Shown here in pieces: positions 17,157 to 27,443 of a stretch of DNA of 64,000 nt (position 1 is the stretch's first letter; the number at the start of each line of letters is the position of its first letter). The notes under the pieces were generated by a model. The model was not told where the DNA came from. It did no database searches and was given only the letters and a program-made list of their open reading frames with translations. The stretch is from Blattabacterium cuenoti (GTDB lineage: Bacteria; Bacteroidota; Bacteroidia; Flavobacteriales; Blattabacteriaceae), in the NCBI RefSeq assembly GCF_014251335.1, contig NZ_CP059186.1, forward strand, positions 126,289 to 190,288, written 5' to 3'. Made by a program: the position numbers and the translations under genes.

Positions 17157-18863
17157 TCAGAATAAGAAATATCTTTGAGAAAGAGGTAAAATATCAGAAG
17201 GATGAGAAACTATTTTTTCTCCATTTATATAAACATTATAAGTTTTGGGGTCCACTTCTAAATTTGGCATTTTTTCATTTAAAATCATGTTTTTTTTGGA
17301 TAAAGTACGACACCCTTTTACTATTTTTATTTGTTTTTTGATTTCATTTTTATCAAAAAAACCATTGTTAATTGCGTCTATTGATACAAAAACACTGCTT
17401 AATTTTGGTTCAAAGTATCCAAACATTTTTCTATACATAAATGGCTGAGGAGTAGGAATAGTAGCGTTAGGATCTCCCATACTAGCATAGACAATCATTC
17501 CACTTTTTATGACTAACTCGGGTTTTACTCCAAAGAAAGAAGGTTTCCATAATACTAAATCTGCCATTTTACCAATATGAATAGATCCTACATATTCAGA
17601 AATACCATGAGTAATAGCAGGATTTATAGTATATTTTGAAATGTATCTTTTTACTCTAAAATTATCATTTTTTGAATGATCTTCATGAAGTGGTCCTCTT
17701 TGTTTTTTCATTTTATCAGCTGTTTGCCATGTTCTTTTTACGATTTCACCTATACGTCCCATTGCTTGAGAATCTGAACTGGTCATACTAATGGCTCCCA
17801 TATCATGTAAAATTCCTTCTGCACTAATAGTTTCAGATCTTATACGTGATTTAGCAAAAGCAATATCTTCTGGTAAGTTAGAATCTAAATGATGACAAAT
17901 CATTAACATATCTAAATGTTCATCTATAGTGTTATAAGTATAAGGCATCGTAGGACTTGTTGATGAAGGCAAAATATTTGAAAAAGATATAACCTTCAAC
18001 AAATCAGGAGCATGCCCCCCCCCGGCTCCTTCTGTGTGATAAGTGTGAATTGTTCGATTTTTGAATGTTTTTAAAGTATCTTCTACATAACCTGATTCAT
18101 TTAGTGAATCTGTATGAATGTTAACTTGTACGTCCAATTTTTCTGCAACATTCAAACATTGATCTATAACATGAAAAGTACTACCCCAATCTTCATGTAT
18201 TTTTAATCCCCCTGCACCAGCTTTTACTTGTTCAATTAAAGCTTCGGGACGAGAGCTATTTCCACTAGCAAGAAAAATAAAATTAATAGGAATATGATCT
18301 GTACTTTTTAACATTCTTTGAATGTTCCATACACCTGAAGTACAATTTGTAGCTATAGTTCCAGTGGCTGGCCCTGATCCTCCTCCAATAATAGTAGTTG
18401 TTCCACTTTCTAATGCTACTTCAAATAATTGTGGGCATATATAATGAACATGACTATCTACACTTCCAGATGTTACTATAATATTTTCTGAAGAAATGAC
18501 TTCTGTTCCTGCTCCAATATACATATTAGAAGTAACTCCATCCATGAAATATGGATTTCCGGCTTTTCCTATTCCAACAATAAGACCATTTTTAATTCCT
18601 ATATCTGCTTTTACGATACCCCAATGGTCTACAATAATAGCATTAGTTAATACTAAATCTAAAACTCCTTCATTTCTTGTCGCAAATGGATGTTGTCCCA
18701 TTCCGTCTCTAATAACTTTACCTCCACCAAAAACACATTCATCTCCATAAATAGTATAGTCTTTCTCTATTTCAATCCATAAAGAAGTATCCCCTAAACG
18801 AATTTTATCCCCTTTGGTAGGCCCATACATACTTGCATAAGATTTTCTGTCTATTTTTTTCAT
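17157..18863 (-). CDS. ureC: Urease subunit alpha
   Basis: Catalytic nickel subunit hydrolysing urea to ammonia and carbamate; 568 residues, the normal size. Motifs in order: nickel-binding HVHYICPQ (about 137), the lysine that is carbamylated in [10 protein letters not shown] (about residue 220), HTDSLNESG, the loop [12 protein letters not shown], and the flap with the catalytic His in MICHHLD. No key residue is missing. GGG in the GAGGGHA loop is encoded across a 9-C tract (plus strand 18015-18023). The start overlaps the ureAB stop by four bases, so they are translationally coupled. In cockroach symbionts urease recycles host urea nitrogen. No accessory genes are adjacent. Confidence 0.98.
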   Translation of the reverse strand: MKKIDRKSYASMYGPTKGDKIRLGDTSLWIEIEKDYTIYGDECVFGGGKVIRDGMGQHPFATRNEGVLDLVLTNAIIVDHWGIVKADIGIKNGLIVGIGKAGNPYFMDGVTSNMYIGAGTEVISSENIIVTSGSVDSHVHYICPQLFEVALESGTTTIIGGGSGPATGTIATNCTSGVWNIQRMLKSTDHIPINFIFLASGNSSRPEALIEQVKAGAGGLKIHEDWGSTFHVIDQCLNVAEKLDVQVNIHTDSLNESGYVEDTLKTFKNRTIHTYHTEGAGGGHAPDLLKVISFSNILPSSTSPTMPYTYNTIDEHLDMLMICHHLDSNLPEDIAFAKSRIRSETISAEGILHDMGAISMTSSDSQAMGRIGEIVKRTWQTADKMKKQRGPLHEDHSKNDNFRVKRYISKYTINPAITHGISEYVGSIHIGKMADLVLWKPSFFGVKPELVIKSGMIVYASMGDPNATIPTPQPFMYRKMFGYFEPKLSSVFVSIDAINNGFFDKNEIKKQIKIVKGCRTLSKKNMILNEKMPNLEVDPKTYNVYINGEKIVSHPSDILPLSQRYFLF

Positions 18864-19489
18864 ATAGTTGTATTTTCTTTTCCTGAAAATCCATAAATTT
18901 TTTTACTTCCTCCAATTTCTACTAACATAATTTCTTTTGTTTCTCCTGGTTCAAAACGAACGGATCTACCAGAAGGGATATCTAGTTTATATCCTTTAGT
19001 TCCTTCTCTTTCAAAAAGAAGAGCCGAATTGGTTTCATAAAAATGAAAATGAGATCCTACTTGAATAGGACGAGTCCCTGTATTGGATACTATTCTTTCT
19101 ATACGAGATCTTCCAGGTAATAATACAATCTCTTCTTTGAGAAGATCATATTGTCCTGGAATCAAATTAGAATTTTTTTTTCTATTTCTTTTGATAGGAT
19201 GATGTATGGTTACTAACTTTGTTCCATCAGGAAAAGTAGCTTCTACTTGAACATTATTAAGTAATTCATACACTCCATCCATAACTTGTTCATGGTTCAG
19301 AATATTTCCTGCTTCATACATAAGGTCTTTTACTGTTTTTCCATCACGAGCTCCTTCCATTACATAATGAGCGATTAAAGCTAAAGATTCAGGATAATTC
19401 AATTTTAATCCTCTTTTTAAACGTTTTTTTGCCAATTCTCCAGCCATGTGCAGAAGAATTTTTTCCTTTTCATAAGAAGTTAAATGCAT
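18860..19489 (-). CDS. ureAB: Fused urease subunits gamma and beta
   Basis: A 209-residue fusion of UreA (gamma, about 1-100: [61 protein letters not shown]) and UreB (beta, about 113-209: [36 protein letters not shown], [18 protein letters not shown]). The join is a short NSNLIPG linker. The same architecture occurs in Helicobacter UreA and in several Bacteroidetes. It heads a two-gene operon with ureC and diverges from thrA over a 306-base region. Confidence 0.97.
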   Translation of the reverse strand: MHLTSYEKEKILLHMAGELAKKRLKRGLKLNYPESLALIAHYVMEGARDGKTVKDLMYEAGNILNHEQVMDGVYELLNNVQVEATFPDGTKLVTIHHPIKRNRKKNSNLIPGQYDLLKEEIVLLPGRSRIERIVSNTGTRPIQVGSHFHFYETNSALLFEREGTKGYKLDIPSGRSVRFEPGETKEIMLVEIGGSKKIYGFSGKENTTI

Positions 19490-19795
19490 ATGCTTTCTTT
19501 AATTTAATTCATAAACATAATATTCGTTGCAACAAACAACATAATACATATATGAGTTTAAAGTTATGAAATATTATAATAATGAAAGAGAAATAGAATC
19601 GCTTTTCCTCCTCATTGAATCTTAACAAAGTTTTTAAGCATAATCTAATTTTTACAAATTAATTATAGCTATATATATTATAAAACAACTTCAATATCAA
19701 TTAAAATAATAAAAAAAAACACGTCTCCACAAATTATCGTTATTTTTGTTAGCATCTTTAATAATGGGAAAATTGTCTTAAAAAATAATTAAAAA
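19490..19795. promoter_or_regulatory. Divergent intergenic region between ureAB and thrA
   Basis: One of the longest gene-free stretches in the window (306 bases) and the only place where the urease and threonine operons can start. It is almost all A/T with an 8-base palindrome GTTGCAAC near 19526-19533 and many TATAAT-like strings, so promoters cannot be placed. I see no ORF of coding quality, no RNA gene, no threonine-codon-rich leader peptide and no convincing terminator-type hairpin. Annotated as the presumed bidirectional promoter region. Confidence 0.45.
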
Positions 19796-22243
19796 ATGCA
19801 AGTTTTAAAATTTGGGGGTAGTTCCGTGGCTCATTCTGATGCGATAAAACGTATTTGTTCTTTATTAGAAAAAAAGCCAAAAGGAAGATATGCTATTGTT
19901 GTGTCTGCATTAGGAAATATTACGGATCAGTTAATTCAATGTGGCCAATTAGCTTCTGAAAGAAAAAATATTTATAAAAATATATTAGAAGAAATAGAGA
20001 TTCGACATCTTAATATTATAAGAGAATTGTTTCCTATCACCTATCAAAGTCATTTAATCAGTTGGATTAAAAAAAATATCAATGATTTAGAAAGTTTATG
20101 TGACGGTATTTTTCAAGTAGAAGAACTTTCGAAACGTTCTTTAGATAAAATCATGAGTTTTGGAGAATTGAGTTCTTCTTTTCTCATTGCAGAAAAATTG
20201 AAACAATCTGGATTAGATGCAGTTTGTAAAGATAGCAGAGATTTAATTATTACAGATTCTCAATTTGGATGCGCACAAGTAGATTTTATCACAAGTAATC
20301 ACCATATTATTCAGTTTTTTTGTGAAAAAACATCAGAATATATCGTTTTACCAGGATTTATAGCTTCTACGCTAGAAAACGAAACCACTACTCTTGGAAG
20401 GGGTGGTTCTGATTATACAGCGGCTATTTTAGCAGCGGCTATATCTGCTAGCTTACTTGAAATATGGACGGATGTAAGTGGAATGATGACAGCAAATCCA
20501 AAAATAGTGAATCAAGCTTTTCCTATAAAAGAAATTTCTTACGAGGAAGCAATGGAATTATCACATTTTGGAGCAAAAGTAATTTATCCTCCTACGATTC
20601 AACCCGCTATGAAAAAACATATTCCTATACAAATTAAAAATACTTTCTCTCCTTTAGATCCGGGAACTTTGATTTATATTAACAAAAATACAAATATCAG
20701 TCAACCTGTTACCGGAATATCTGGAATTCAGAATATGGCATTACTTACTTTAGAAGGAAGTGGAATGATCGGAATTCCTGGATATTCCAAACGTTTATTC
20801 GAAGCATTATCACGTGAAAAAATAAATGTTATATTTATCACTCAAAGTTCTTCAGAACATTCAATTACTACAGGAATTCATGAAACGGATGTTATCAAAG
20901 CAAAAGCTGTAATAGATAGCGAATTTGCTCAAGAAATCCATCAAAGACGTATTGATCCATTAAGAATAGAAAAAGATCTTTGTATCATCGCTGTAGTGGG
21001 AGATAATATGAAAAATCTTCATGGAACTAGTGGAAAAATGTTTTCGGCTTTAGGGAGAAATAGTATTAATGTTAGAGCGATAGCGCAAGGTTCTACTGAA
21101 AAAAATATATCAGCCGTTATTAGAAAAACAGATTTTAAAAAGGCATTAAATACTTTACATGAAGCTTTTTTTGAAAGTCCACCAAAACAAATTAATCTTT
21201 TCATTTGTGGAGTAGGAAAAGTAGGAAGCAAATTGCTAGAACAGATAGATCAACAACAAAATTACTTATTAGAAGAATTAAAGCTTCAAGTTAGAGTCAT
21301 TGGATTGGCTAACAGCAAGAAAATGTATTTTAATGATCATGGAATTAACTTAAGTGACTGGGAAGAAACCCTGAACCAAAAAAGCATAAATATGAATATA
21401 TATTCCTTTATGGAGGAAGTATGGAAATTTAATCTAAGGAATAGTTTATTTGTAGATAATACAGCTAGTGAAGAAATGGCTATGACCTATGATAAATTTT
21501 TAAAAAATGGAATAGGAGTTATTACTTGTAATAAAATAGCTTGTTCCTCCGATTATGATCATTATAAAAAATTAAAAACACTTTCTAGACATTTTAAAGC
21601 TCCATTTTTTTTTGAAACTAATGTGGGGGCTAGTCTTCCAGTCATTAGTACACTAAACGATCTAATTAATAGCGGAGATAAAATCCATAAAATAGAAGCT
21701 GTATTATCAGGAAGTTTAAATTTTATCTTTAATCATTTTATAGGAGAAAAATCTTTTTTAGAAGTAGTAAAAGAAGCTCAATTAAAAGGATATACAGAAC
21801 CGGATCCTAGAATTGATTTAAGTGGATTAGATGTTATGCGGAAAATACTAATTTTAGCAAGAGAATGTGGTTCTCCATTAGAATTAAGTGATATTCATCA
21901 AAAATCTTTTCTTCCAGAATCTTGTTCAAGCTCGACTTCTATAGAGAATTTTTATCAAGAATTATATAGATACAGCGATTATTTTTTTAAAGTAAGAAGT
22001 GAAGCGGAAAAAAATAAAAAACGTTTGCGTTTTATTGCACGTTATGAAAATGGAGTTGCTTCTGTTGGATTAGAATCTGTAAAACAGATTCATCCATTTT
22101 TTCAATTAGAAGGAAAAGATAACATGGTTTTATATAATACATATCGTTATGCGGAACAACCTCTTATCATAAAAGGAGCAGGTGCTGGAGCAGAAGTAAC
22201 TGCATCTGGAGTTTTTTCAGATATTATTAAAGCTACTAAATAA
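19796..22243 (+). CDS. thrA: Bifunctional aspartokinase / homoserine dehydrogenase I
   Basis: Two steps of the aspartate pathway in one 815-residue protein: phosphorylation of aspartate and reduction of aspartate semialdehyde to homoserine. Kinase domain 1 to about 290 (MQVLKFGGSSVAHSDAIKRI, TLGRGGSDYTAAIL, EIWTDVSGMMTANP); paired ACT regulatory domains about 310-460 (GIPGYSKRLFEALSREKINV; VVGDNMKNLHGTSGKMFSALG); homoserine dehydrogenase from about 464 (INLFICGVGKVGSKL, VITCNKIACSS, GYTEPDPRIDLSGLDVMRK). ACT domains suggest feedback inhibition by threonine. First gene of thrABC; thrB follows after five bases. Confidence 0.98.
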   Translation: MQVLKFGGSSVAHSDAIKRICSLLEKKPKGRYAIVVSALGNITDQLIQCGQLASERKNIYKNILEEIEIRHLNIIRELFPITYQSHLISWIKKNINDLESLCDGIFQVEELSKRSLDKIMSFGELSSSFLIAEKLKQSGLDAVCKDSRDLIITDSQFGCAQVDFITSNHHIIQFFCEKTSEYIVLPGFIASTLENETTTLGRGGSDYTAAILAAAISASLLEIWTDVSGMMTANPKIVNQAFPIKEISYEEAMELSHFGAKVIYPPTIQPAMKKHIPIQIKNTFSPLDPGTLIYINKNTNISQPVTGISGIQNMALLTLEGSGMIGIPGYSKRLFEALSREKINVIFITQSSSEHSITTGIHETDVIKAKAVIDSEFAQEIHQRRIDPLRIEKDLCIIAVVGDNMKNLHGTSGKMFSALGRNSINVRAIAQGSTEKNISAVIRKTDFKKALNTLHEAFFESPPKQINLFICGVGKVGSKLLEQIDQQQNYLLEELKLQVRVIGLANSKKMYFNDHGINLSDWEETLNQKSINMNIYSFMEEVWKFNLRNSLFVDNTASEEMAMTYDKFLKNGIGVITCNKIACSSDYDHYKKLKTLSRHFKAPFFFETNVGASLPVISTLNDLINSGDKIHKIEAVLSGSLNFIFNHFIGEKSFLEVVKEAQLKGYTEPDPRIDLSGLDVMRKILILARECGSPLELSDIHQKSFLPESCSSSTSIENFYQELYRYSDYFFKVRSEAEKNKKRLRFIARYENGVASVGLESVKQIHPFFQLEGKDNMVLYNTYRYAEQPLIIKGAGAGAEVTASGVFSDIIKATK

Positions 22244-22248
22244 AAGTC

Positions 22249-23202
22249 ATGAAGGGAATTAAAATATTTGCACCAGCTACTGTTGCTAATTTAGCTTGTG
22301 GCTTTGATGTCATTGGATTAGCTTTAGATTTTCCTAAAGATGAAATTTTTTTATATAAATCCAATAATCCAGGAATACGTATTAATCGAATATATGGGGC
22401 ATCATTACCTAATGACCCAAGAAAAAATGTGGCTTTTGTCGCTTTGCAATTTTTTTTGAAAAAATATCAACAAAGACAAAAATTTGATAACGAAAAAAAA
22501 ATAGGATTTGAAATAGAATTAATTAAAAATATTCATCCTGGAAGTGGAATAGGATCTAGTGCCGCTAGTGCCGCTGGGGTTGTTTATGGAGCTAATATTC
22601 TATTAGGAAATCCTTTCAATAAGATACAATTAATCCGTTTTGCAATGGAAGGAGAACGTGTTGCAAGTGGGACGGCTCATGCTGATAATGTTGCTCCTGC
22701 TATCATGGGAGGACTAACATTAGTCAGAAGTTACAAGCCGCTGGATATTACTAAACTACACACACCTGATGAATTATGGGTCAGTATAATACATCCGCAA
22801 ATTGAAGTCAAAACATCAGATGCTAGAGAAATTTTAAAACAAAAAATATTAATGACAGATGCTATTAGACAGTGGGGAAATGTAGGAGCGTTGGTTGCAG
22901 GATTATATCTAGAAGATTATGAGTTAATAAGTAGATCTTTAGAAGATGTTATTGCTGAACCGATACGAGCTATGTTAATTCCAGCTTTTTATGAATTAAA
23001 AATAAGATGCAAGGAAATAGGAGCTTTAGGGGGGGGGATTTCTGGTTCAGGGCCTTCTGTTTTCATGTTGAGCAAAGGAAATCACACGGCAAAAAAAGTT
23101 ACTGAAGTTATGAATAGAGTATATTCTCCGTTAAAAGTTGATTATAAAACTTATACTTCCCCTATCAATCAGATAGGAGTCAAGTGGACTAAAATATTGT
23201 AA
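22249..23202 (+). CDS. thrB: Homoserine kinase
   Basis: GHMP-family kinase phosphorylating homoserine; 317 residues. The ATP-binding motif HPGSGIGSSAASAAG is near 97-111, with the N-terminal KIFAPATVANLACGFDVIG and the C-terminal GALGGGISGSGPSVF motif. The last one is written with a 9-G tract at 23029-23037, a slippage-prone run in an AT-rich genome, but the frame is intact. Middle gene of thrABC, five bases after thrA and 23 before thrC. Confidence 0.97.
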   Translation: MKGIKIFAPATVANLACGFDVIGLALDFPKDEIFLYKSNNPGIRINRIYGASLPNDPRKNVAFVALQFFLKKYQQRQKFDNEKKIGFEIELIKNIHPGSGIGSSAASAAGVVYGANILLGNPFNKIQLIRFAMEGERVASGTAHADNVAPAIMGGLTLVRSYKPLDITKLHTPDELWVSIIHPQIEVKTSDAREILKQKILMTDAIRQWGNVGALVAGLYLEDYELISRSLEDVIAEPIRAMLIPAFYELKIRCKEIGALGGGISGSGPSVFMLSKGNHTAKKVTEVMNRVYSPLKVDYKTYTSPINQIGVKWTKIL

Positions 23203-23225
23203 ATATTATAGAAAAAATAATTAAT

Positions 23226-24542
23226 ATGTTATATTACAGTTTAAAAAATTATAAAAACTTAGTTTCTTTTGAAGATGCTGTTTTAACAGGTTTGTCACCT
23301 GATGGCGGATTATATATGCCTCAATCTATTCCTAAACTAGACCCTAAATTTATTCATGAACTTCCAACTTATGATATTTATACGATAGCGTCGTTTGTGA
23401 TAAAACCTTATATTGAAAAATATATCCCAGAAAAGTACATTGATAACATAATTCATGATACTTTGAATTTTTCCTTTCCATTGAAAAAAATACATGATAA
23501 TATTCATGTATTAGAACTTTTTCATGGGCCTACTTTATCATTTAAAGATGTAGGGGCTAAGTTTATGGCAGAGTGTTTAAATTTTTTTTCTGAAAAATTG
23601 GGAAAAACTGTTACGGTTTTAGTGGCTACTTCGGGAGATACCGGAGGTGCTGTTGCTAAAGGATTTCATAAAAAACCGGGAATAGAAGTCATTATTTTAT
23701 ATCCATATCATGGTATCAGTTCTTTACAAGAAAAACAAATCACTTCATTGGGAGATAACATATTGGCTTTAGAAATACATGGAAACTTTGATGATTGTCA
23801 GAACATGGTTAAAAAAGCCTTTTTAGACAAAGAAGTAAACAAAAAATATACATTAACTTCGGCTAATTCTATTAATGTAGGGAGATGGCTTCCTCAAATG
23901 TTTTATTACTTTTTAGCTTACAGACAAATAATCGAAAAGAATCCTATAGAACTAATTTTTTCAGTTCCTAGTGGAAACTTTGGAAATATTTGTGCAGGAA
24001 TGATGGCTGAAAAAATGGGATTACCAATAAAATTTTTTATTGCATCTACAAATATTAACGATACTATACCTAGATTTTTAAAATCTGAAAAATATCATCC
24101 TCTTCCGGTAAGAAAAACTATATCAAATGCTATGGATATATCTGATCCAAGTAATTTTTCTAGGATATGGCATTTATATCAAAAAAATATATTTCAATTG
24201 AGAAAAAAACTATCTTCCTATAAATTTACAGATGAAGAAACTTTGTCAAGTATAAAAATAATCTGGAAAAAATATAAATACATGCTAGATCCACATGGAG
24301 CTATTGGTTATTTAGGACTTAGACAATATTTACAAGAAATTAATAATATTTCAGAACCAGCTATATTTTTAGAAACAGCTCATCCTATTAAATTTTTAGA
24401 TCATATACCATCTTTTTTGCGTAAAAAAATTGTTCCCACTCAAGAATTAGAAATATTTTTGAATAAAAAAAATACCAATAAAAAAATATCTCTATCCAAT
24501 AATTTTCATGTTTTCAAAAATTGGTTATTAGAAAAAAAATGA
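23226..24542 (+). CDS. thrC: Threonine synthase
   Basis: PLP-dependent conversion of O-phosphohomoserine to threonine; 438 residues. The PLP lysine is in GPTLSFKDVGAKFMA (about residue 107), with the phosphate-binding TSGDTGGAVAKGF, SANSINVGRWLPQ and VPSGNFGNICAG motifs. The N-terminal YYSLKNYKNLVSFEDAVLTGLSPDGGLYMP is the fungal/E. coli-type long form. It completes the threonine operon and converges with thyA, leaving 16 bases. Confidence 0.97.
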   Translation: MLYYSLKNYKNLVSFEDAVLTGLSPDGGLYMPQSIPKLDPKFIHELPTYDIYTIASFVIKPYIEKYIPEKYIDNIIHDTLNFSFPLKKIHDNIHVLELFHGPTLSFKDVGAKFMAECLNFFSEKLGKTVTVLVATSGDTGGAVAKGFHKKPGIEVIILYPYHGISSLQEKQITSLGDNILALEIHGNFDDCQNMVKKAFLDKEVNKKYTLTSANSINVGRWLPQMFYYFLAYRQIIEKNPIELIFSVPSGNFGNICAGMMAEKMGLPIKFFIASTNINDTIPRFLKSEKYHPLPVRKTISNAMDISDPSNFSRIWHLYQKNIFQLRKKLSSYKFTDEETLSSIKIIWKKYKYMLDPHGAIGYLGLRQYLQEINNISEPAIFLETAHPIKFLDHIPSFLRKKIVPTQELEIFLNKKNTNKKISLSNNFHVFKNWLLEKK

Positions 24543-24558
24543 ATTTTAAATTTTTTAA

Positions 24559-25353
24559 TTAAATAGCTACATCTCCCTTAATATGAGGAAAAGGATTATA
24601 GTTTTTTAATTCAAAGTCTTCAAAACGAAATTGAAAAATATCTTTTGCAGAAGAATTAAGAATCATTTTAGGAAGTGGTCTTGGAGTTCTTTTCATCTGT
24701 AATTTAACTTGTTTAATATGATTATTATAGATATGAGCATCTCCTATAGTATGAATGAGTTCTTTTTCTTTTAGATGGAGAGTTTTAGCTAACATAGTGA
24801 CTAACAAAGCGTAAGAAGCAATATTAAATGGCAATCCAATAAAAATATCTGCACTCCTTTGATATAAAAGCAACGATAATTTTTTTTTATATACATAAAA
24901 CTGAAATAATAAATGGCAAGGAGGGAGTGCCATATTTTTAATCATCCCTACATTCCAAGAAGAAACAATTAAACGTCTAGAATTAGGATTAAACTTAATT
25001 TCTTTTATAAGATTAACTATTTGATCAACAAAATGGCCATCGTAGGTTGGCCATTTTCTCCATTGAAATCCATATATTGGACCTAATTCTCCATGATCAT
25101 CCGCCCACTTATTCCAAATATTAACTTGATTATTTATTAGAAATTGAATGTTTGTATCTCCTTTTAAAAACCATAATAGTTCATAAATAATAGACCGTAT
25201 ATTTAATTTTTTAGTGGTTAAAAGAGGAAACCCTTTTTCTAAGTTAAATCTCATTTGATATCCAAATAAGCTTATTGTTCCTATTCCAGTACGATCTTTC
25301 CTTTTTATCCCCTTTTTTAATACGTTTTTTAATAAATTTAAATATTGTTTCAT
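24559..25353 (-). CDS. thyA: Thymidylate synthase (ThyA type)
   Basis: Methylates dUMP to dTMP with methylenetetrahydrofolate; 264 residues, identical in length to E. coli ThyA. The catalytic nucleophile is Cys146 in [13 protein letters not shown], followed by [20 protein letters not shown] and the C-terminal GDVAI. Substrate could come from the dCMP deaminase at 16.6 kb. It diverges from prs with a 61-base spacer. Confidence 0.98.
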   Translation of the reverse strand: MKQYLNLLKNVLKKGIKRKDRTGIGTISLFGYQMRFNLEKGFPLLTTKKLNIRSIIYELLWFLKGDTNIQFLINNQVNIWNKWADDHGELGPIYGFQWRKWPTYDGHFVDQIVNLIKEIKFNPNSRRLIVSSWNVGMIKNMALPPCHLLFQFYVYKKKLSLLLYQRSADIFIGLPFNIASYALLVTMLAKTLHLKEKELIHTIGDAHIYNNHIKQVKLQMKRTPRPLPKMILNSSAKDIFQFRFEDFELKNYNPFPHIKGDVAI

Positions 25354-25414
25354 GATCCCATGATCTATTTCTTTTTTTAATTTAAAGAGTATTTTTGTAT
25401 AAAAAAATATAACT

Positions 25415-26347
25415 ATGAATCAAAAGGTTCTCTTCTTTTCTACAAGAAGTGGGTTAAAACTATCAGAAAATATAGCTTATTATTATGGAAACTTTCTTGG
25501 TAAAGTACAATTTTTAGAATTTAGTGATGGAGAATATACTCCTTGTTTTGAACAATCTGTTCGTGGATCTCAAGTATTTTTGATTGGTTCTACTTTTCCT
25601 CCAGTAGATAATTTAATGGAATTATTGTTAATGAGCGATGCTGCTCGTAGAGCTTCAGCTTCTAACATAACACTTGTAATTCCGTATTTTGGATGGGCAA
25701 GACAAGATCATAAAGATAGACCTAGAACTCCTATTGCCGCAAAACTTATAGCAAATTTGATCGTTGCTTCAGGAGCCACTAGAGTCATGACCATGGATTT
25801 ACATGCAGATCAAATTCAAGGATTTTTTGATATCCCTGTAGATCATTTATATGCATCTAGAATATTTATTGATTACATTAAAAAATTAAATATAGATCAA
25901 TTGACAATCGCTTCTCCAGATATGGGAGGAGCCAAAAGAGCTAGAAGTTATGCTGGTTATTTAGGTACAGATGTAGTAATCTGTTATAAAGAAAGAAAAA
26001 AAGCAAATGAAATAGAATTCATGAATCTTATAGGGAATGTAAAAGAAAAAAATATTATACTTATAGATGACATGGTAGATACAGCAGGCACTTTAACAGA
26101 AGCTGCTAATTTAATAAAAGAACAAGGAGCGAAAAGTGTACGTGCTATAGCTACTCATCCTGTTTTATCAGGGAATTCATATGAAAAAATACATCAATCA
26201 TCGATTGAAGAATTGGTGGTAACAGATACAATTCCTATAAATCAAATGAATCCGAAAATTCAAATTTTATCTTGTGCTCCGCTTTTTGCGGAAGTGATGC
26301 AATCAGTACATAAAGACGAGTCTATTAGTAATAAATTTATTATATGA
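25415..26347 (+). CDS. prs: Ribose-phosphate pyrophosphokinase
   Basis: Makes PRPP from ribose-5-phosphate and ATP, feeding purine, pyrimidine and histidine synthesis; 310 residues. Conserved: N-terminal [18 protein letters not shown], pyrophosphate/metal loop [20 protein letters not shown], flexible catalytic loop [16 protein letters not shown], and PRPP-binding [18 protein letters not shown]. Its last codons overlap the rplY start by four bases, so the two genes are coupled. PRPP made here is the entry substrate for PurF and PyrE in this window. Confidence 0.97.
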   Translation: MNQKVLFFSTRSGLKLSENIAYYYGNFLGKVQFLEFSDGEYTPCFEQSVRGSQVFLIGSTFPPVDNLMELLLMSDAARRASASNITLVIPYFGWARQDHKDRPRTPIAAKLIANLIVASGATRVMTMDLHADQIQGFFDIPVDHLYASRIFIDYIKKLNIDQLTIASPDMGGAKRARSYAGYLGTDVVICYKERKKANEIEFMNLIGNVKEKNIILIDDMVDTAGTLTEAANLIKEQGAKSVRAIATHPVLSGNSYEKIHQSSIEELVVTDTIPINQMNPKIQILSCAPLFAEVMQSVHKDESISNKFII

Positions 26348-26985
26348 AATATGTTAATATATATGGTTATAAAAGAGATCTTGGAAAAGAAGCAGTTCGT
26401 TCCATTAGACTTTCTGGAAAAATACCATGTATTTTATATGGAAAAAATATAAATATTCCGTTTTCTACTTCATTAGAAAACTTAAGGAAAATAGTATATA
26501 CTACAGAAGTATATGGTATTATTCTTAAAATAGAAGGATATGATAAAAGTATTAATGCTATTCGAAAGGAAATACAATTTGATCCTGTTAATGAAAAAAT
26601 ATTACATGTAGATTTTTACAAAATTGATAAAATTAAACCTATTATATTAGAAATTCCTATTAAATATTTTGGTAGACCTATTGGAGTAACAAAAGGTGGG
26701 GAATATCATTCGAATATCAGAAAATTAAAAGTTAAAGCCAATTCATATAATATGCCAGAACATATTAAATTAAATATAAATTCTTTAGACATAGGTGATA
26801 GAATAATAGTTGAAGATTTACATAATGATAAATATACTATATTGAATCCTTCTCATGCATTGATAGCAAGTGTAAAAAATTCACGTATAATTGTTAAAGG
26901 TGCCCAAGAACAAGAAGAAGAAAATCAAAAAAAAGAAGAAAATCAAAAAAAAGAAGAAAATCAAAAAAAAGAAGAAAAAAAATAA
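26344..26985 (+). CDS. rplY: 50S ribosomal protein L25 (CTC form)
   Basis: 5S rRNA-binding ribosomal protein in the longer CTC/TL5 form; 213 residues. Residues 1 to about 90 form the L25 domain (YGYKRDLGKEAVRSIRLSGKIPCILYG, DPVNEKILHVDFYKI) and about 91-180 the CTC C-terminal beta domain (IPIKYFGRPIGVTKGGEY, EHIKLNINSLDIGDRI). The extreme C-terminus is a charged tail built from three EENQKK units (see repeat). It starts four bases inside prs. The prs-rplY pair is widespread in bacteria. Confidence 0.95.
   Translation: MKYVNIYGYKRDLGKEAVRSIRLSGKIPCILYGKNINIPFSTSLENLRKIVYTTEVYGIILKIEGYDKSINAIRKEIQFDPVNEKILHVDFYKIDKIKPIILEIPIKYFGRPIGVTKGGEYHSNIRKLKVKANSYNMPEHIKLNINSLDIGDRIIVEDLHNDKYTILNPSHALIASVKNSRIIVKGAQEQEEENQKKEENQKKEENQKKEEKK
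26917..26970 (+). repeat. Three 18-bp tandem repeats in the rplY tail
   Basis: Exact copies at 26917-26934, 26935-26952 and 26953-26970, each reading GAAGAAAATCAAAAAAAA and encoding EENQKK. They lie beyond the folded L25 domains, so copy-number change would only lengthen or shorten a charged tail. Each copy also contains an 8-A run. Confidence 0.95.
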
Positions 26986-26987
26986 AA

Positions 26988-27443
26988 ATGTTTCTAGATT
27001 TTTATTTTATGAAAATAGCTTTAGAAGAGGCTCATATTGCTTTTCATAAAAATGAAATTCCTATAGGCGCTGCAATTACACATAAAAATATGGTTATAGC
27101 AAAAGCTCATAATTTAACTGAAACTTTATGTGATATTACTGCACATGCAGAAATGTTAGTGATTCACTTAGCATCTAAGCACCTGAAAAAAAAATACATA
27201 AAAAAATGCACTTTATATGTAACTCTAGAACCATGTGTCATGTGTGCTGGAGCATTGTTCTGGGCTAAAATAGGAAGAGTTGTATGTGGTGCTTCTAACC
27301 CATCAAAAAGAGGATTCTTGTATTCTGGTACTAAATTACATCCCAAAACAGAATTTGCATCTGGAATTATGAAAAATCAGTGCAAAGCTCTTATACAAGA
27401 ATTCTTTTTTTATAAAAGAATACATAATAAAAAATTTAGATAA
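26988..27443 (+). CDS. tadA: tRNA-specific adenosine deaminase
   Basis: Converts A34 to inosine in the tRNA-Arg anticodon; 151 residues. The zinc ligands and catalytic Glu are H53 and E55 in TAHAEML and C83 and C86 in EPCVMCAGALFWAKIGRVV. The TadA type (rather than cytidine or guanine deaminase) is supported by IGAAITHKN, AHNLTE and SGTKLHPKTEF. Two bases after rplY. The 3' end overlaps dedA by eight bases, tail to tail. Confidence 0.93.
   Translation: MFLDFYFMKIALEEAHIAFHKNEIPIGAAITHKNMVIAKAHNLTETLCDITAHAEMLVIHLASKHLKKKYIKKCTLYVTLEPCVMCAGALFWAKIGRVVCGASNPSKRGFLYSGTKLHPKTEFASGIMKNQCKALIQEFFFYKRIHNKKFR

Noticed and set aside
17157..19489. Urease genes as a recent horizontal acquisition
   Set aside because: Base composition looks like that of the neighbours, and urease with fused UreAB is known from this symbiont group, so no sign of recent transfer.
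19490..19795. Threonine-type attenuator or riboswitch ahead of thrA
   Set aside because: I looked for a Thr/Ile-rich leader peptide, a terminator hairpin with T run and known aptamer-like conserved blocks and saw none.
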